The translations under genes were made by a program, and so were the position numbers. Under the pieces are notes generated by a model. It saw only the letters and a list, made by a program, of their open reading frames with translations. It did not search any database and was not told the origin of the DNA. Positions 31,310-32,687 of a DNA stretch of 32,687 nucleotides are shown piece after piece; positions within the stretch are counted from its first letter, which is position 1; every line of letters starts with the position of its first letter. The stretch is from an uncultured Croceitalea sp. (lineage in GTDB: Bacteria > Bacteroidota > Bacteroidia > Flavobacteriales > Flavobacteriaceae). The stretch covers positions 1-32,687 of the forward strand of contig CALGQU010000029.1 of assembly GCA_937959125.1 (NCBI GenBank), read 5' to 3'.

Positions 31310-31317
31310 CAAATATA
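31310..31317 (-). promoter_or_regulatory. -7 promoter box of mini T9SS gene B
   Basis: On the minus strand TATATTTG matches TAnnTTTG, 30 bp before the ATG at 31280. No good -33 TTTG is visible at 19-21 bp. Confidence 0.5.
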
Positions 31318-31383
31318 AAAAATTTAGCTATTCCTTAAGATTTTTGGGTGTTAAGAAAGCACTTCTTTTCGATGAAACAACAA

Positions 31384-31407
31384 AAAACCCCGCCTAGGCG
31401 GGGTTTT
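31384..31407 (-). terminator. terminator of the beta-helix-like lipoprotein gene
   Basis: AAAACCCCGCC-TAGGCGGGGTTTT is a perfect 24-bp palindrome (CCCCGC-CTAG-GCGGGG stem) running into T on both strands. It lies about 30 bp after the stop at 31438 on the minus strand, so it ends that gene. Confidence 0.9.
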
Positions 31408-31437
31408 AAATAGCGTTTGATAAAAATATATGCCCTT

Positions 31438-32687
31438 TTAGTTGTTGGCATTGCCTGCAAAAGCAGGGTTTCCGGCATCTACACCAATGTTGGCGAATGT
31501 GGTTACATCATCAAGAATGAGTTGGCCTGTAACAACGTCATCGATTTCAAAATGAACCCTACTGTTTCCGCTAATATCAAAGAAGATATTATCCATTTGT
31601 ACAGAAGTTCCCCTTCTAAGTCGTACGGCATCATCATCCCCCGAACAGTTGAAAGTGGCATTGATTACATTGGGGTTGGATCTTGGCATGGCATCGTTGT
31701 CCGCACTCAAGTTATCCGCCTCAATGCAATGATCGGCACCTGATGGTTGATCGGCAATAATATTATCCAAAGTTCCTACAAAACCTTCTGCCCAGTCAAA
31801 AGAATCATCAAACGCTTCAGCGTAAAGATTGCTGGCATTCACCGTTCCACCAAACCATTCAAAACCGTCATCCTGTCCTTGGAATACCTGTAAGAAATTA
31901 AGGGTGGTCCCAGAACCAACACCGTAGAAAGAGAATCCGTTAAATTCTGCATCCGTGTTAATTTGAGTACCTGGGTAGGCTAATATAACATACGAAAGGT
32001 TACCGGAACTATCATCGGCAACAGTTCCCCCGTAAGGTAACTCTTCACCAACATTATCGGCCACCTCTGCACTTCCTACACCGCCTGTCAGATTGATAGG
32101 GGCGTTCCCTAATACTACAATTCCACCCCAAGAACCTGAGGTTTGTGTTGAAGAACTAAAAACTACAGGGTTATCTGCAGTACCAACGGCATTGATCATG
32201 CCTCCTTGGTTGACCACAATGACATCCGCGGCAGTAACATCGCCATCAATGGCGGCATTGTTCGCCGAGTTGGCGAATAAAAAGGTTCCGGCCGGTATCG
32301 TTAGGGTAACCCCAGATCGTACAAATACGGCACCTACTATTTCATATACTTCATTGGCATCCAAAGTAAGGTCTGCGGTAATTTCCCCAGTTAATGTCTG
32401 TGTTGCCGTAAAATCTGTTGGTAATACCGTGTTTCCAATAGTTGTTGAAGTTGTGGTGAAGGCAAATGCAGATTCATCCGCTCCGGTAGCATCGGCATTC
32501 ACGCCTAATCTTTCTGCAAAAGCATCCAGCGTATCTTGTGTCCAATCGCCATTGGCATCAAATTCCACTTCGGTAAGCGGATCTCCTCCACCTGTCATTG
32601 GATCGTCATCATCCCCTCCCGTCACCGGCGGTGTGTCAATTGGATTTTCATCATCGCTACAAGCTACAAATAGCGTGCTTGCCGTTA
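31438..32687 (-). CDS. large secreted/outer-membrane lipoprotein with beta-helix-like repeats (5' end outside window)
   Basis: The ORF-track start (Met at 32625) is internal. The frame continues to the right edge and reads TASTLFVACSDDENPID, a lipoprotein signal with a lipobox (FVAC), so the true start lies just outside. The mature part has an acidic low-complexity linker (GGDDDDPMTGGGD), then about 370 residues. The middle (NQGGMINAVGTADNPVVFSS; GSWGGIVVLGNAPINLTGG; DGFEWFGGTVNASNLYAE) has the repetitive short strands of a right-handed parallel beta-helix, as in a large family of Bacteroidetes surface lipoproteins often found near TonB-dependent receptors. No function can be assigned. It ends at a strong terminator. 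Confidence 0.8.
   Translation of the reverse strand, partial: TASTLFVACSDDENPIDTPPVTGGDDDDPMTGGGDPLTEVEFDANGDWTQDTLDAFAERLGVNADATGADESAFAFTTTSTTIGNTVLPTDFTATQTLTGEITADLTLDANEVYEIVGAVFVRSGVTLTIPAGTFLFANSANNAAIDGDVTAADVIVVNQGGMINAVGTADNPVVFSSSTQTSGSWGGIVVLGNAPINLTGGVGSAEVADNVGEELPYGGTVADDSSGNLSYVILAYPGTQINTDAEFNGFSFYGVGSGTTLNFLQVFQGQDDGFEWFGGTVNASNLYAEAFDDSFDWAEGFVGTLDNIIADQPSGADHCIEADNLSADNDAMPRSNPNVINATFNCSGDDDAVRLRRGTSVQMDNIFFDISGNSRVHFEIDDVVTGQLILDDVTTFANIGVDAGNPAFAGNANN

Overview
The window looks like chromosome from a Flavobacteriaceae bacterium, probably a marine one. The evidence is a type IX secretion (T9SS) type B cargo protein, two small T9SS type A sorting-domain proteins, Bacteroidetes-specific families (DUF3098, DUF4271, DUF4296), Bacteroidetes TAnnTTTG -7 promoter boxes and moderate GC. 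The genus cannot be fixed from sequence alone. Almost everything is core housekeeping. I saw no prophage, IS element, CRISPR array, tRNA or rRNA.

Layout. (1) 1-221: the tail of a possible plus-strand gene and a plus-strand terminator. (2) 296-6709, minus strand: a large T9SS type B surface protein, then ftsX, DUF3098, uppP, truB and a TonB/TolA-like membrane protein. (3) 7235-10446, plus: leuS and a SemiSWEET transporter. (4) 10866-12811, plus: alanine dehydrogenase with a terminator, and a membrane zinc metallopeptidase with a terminator. (5) 13026-14690, plus: a Crp/Fnr regulator preceded by a perfect 13-bp inverted repeat, then a short-chain dehydrogenase. (6) 14687-17503, minus: saccharopine dehydrogenase-like enzyme, Lrp/AsnC regulator and LpxR-like outer-membrane lipid A deacylase. 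(7) 17583-19655, plus: a DUF423 membrane protein and ATP-dependent PEP carboxykinase. (8) 19958-23027, minus: ArnT/PMT-type glycosyltransferase, DUF4271 and HemD. (9) 23245-25749, plus: polyprenol-phosphate mannosyltransferase-like GT2, dihydroorotase and a DUF4296 lipoprotein, convergent with an NAD-dependent epimerase. (10) 26820-28622, plus: tyrS and a small lipoprotein, convergent with a LuxE-family acyl-protein synthetase-like gene. (11) 29700-32687: a repeat-rich stretch with two miniature T9SS sorting-domain proteins and a beta-helix-like lipoprotein that runs off the right edge.

Most unusual points. LeuS carries two in-frame peptide inserts whose DNA looks like the hairpin or repeat elements found between genes elsewhere in the window, so repeat elements may have inserted into an essential gene. 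The two mini T9SS proteins are little more than a signal peptide plus a sorting domain. The Crp/Fnr gene has a TTG start, a 12-codon overlapping leader ORF and a 13-bp perfect inverted repeat. Palindromes sit in the pckA and ald upstream regions and upstream of one mini T9SS gene. I see no convincing new defence or mobile system.
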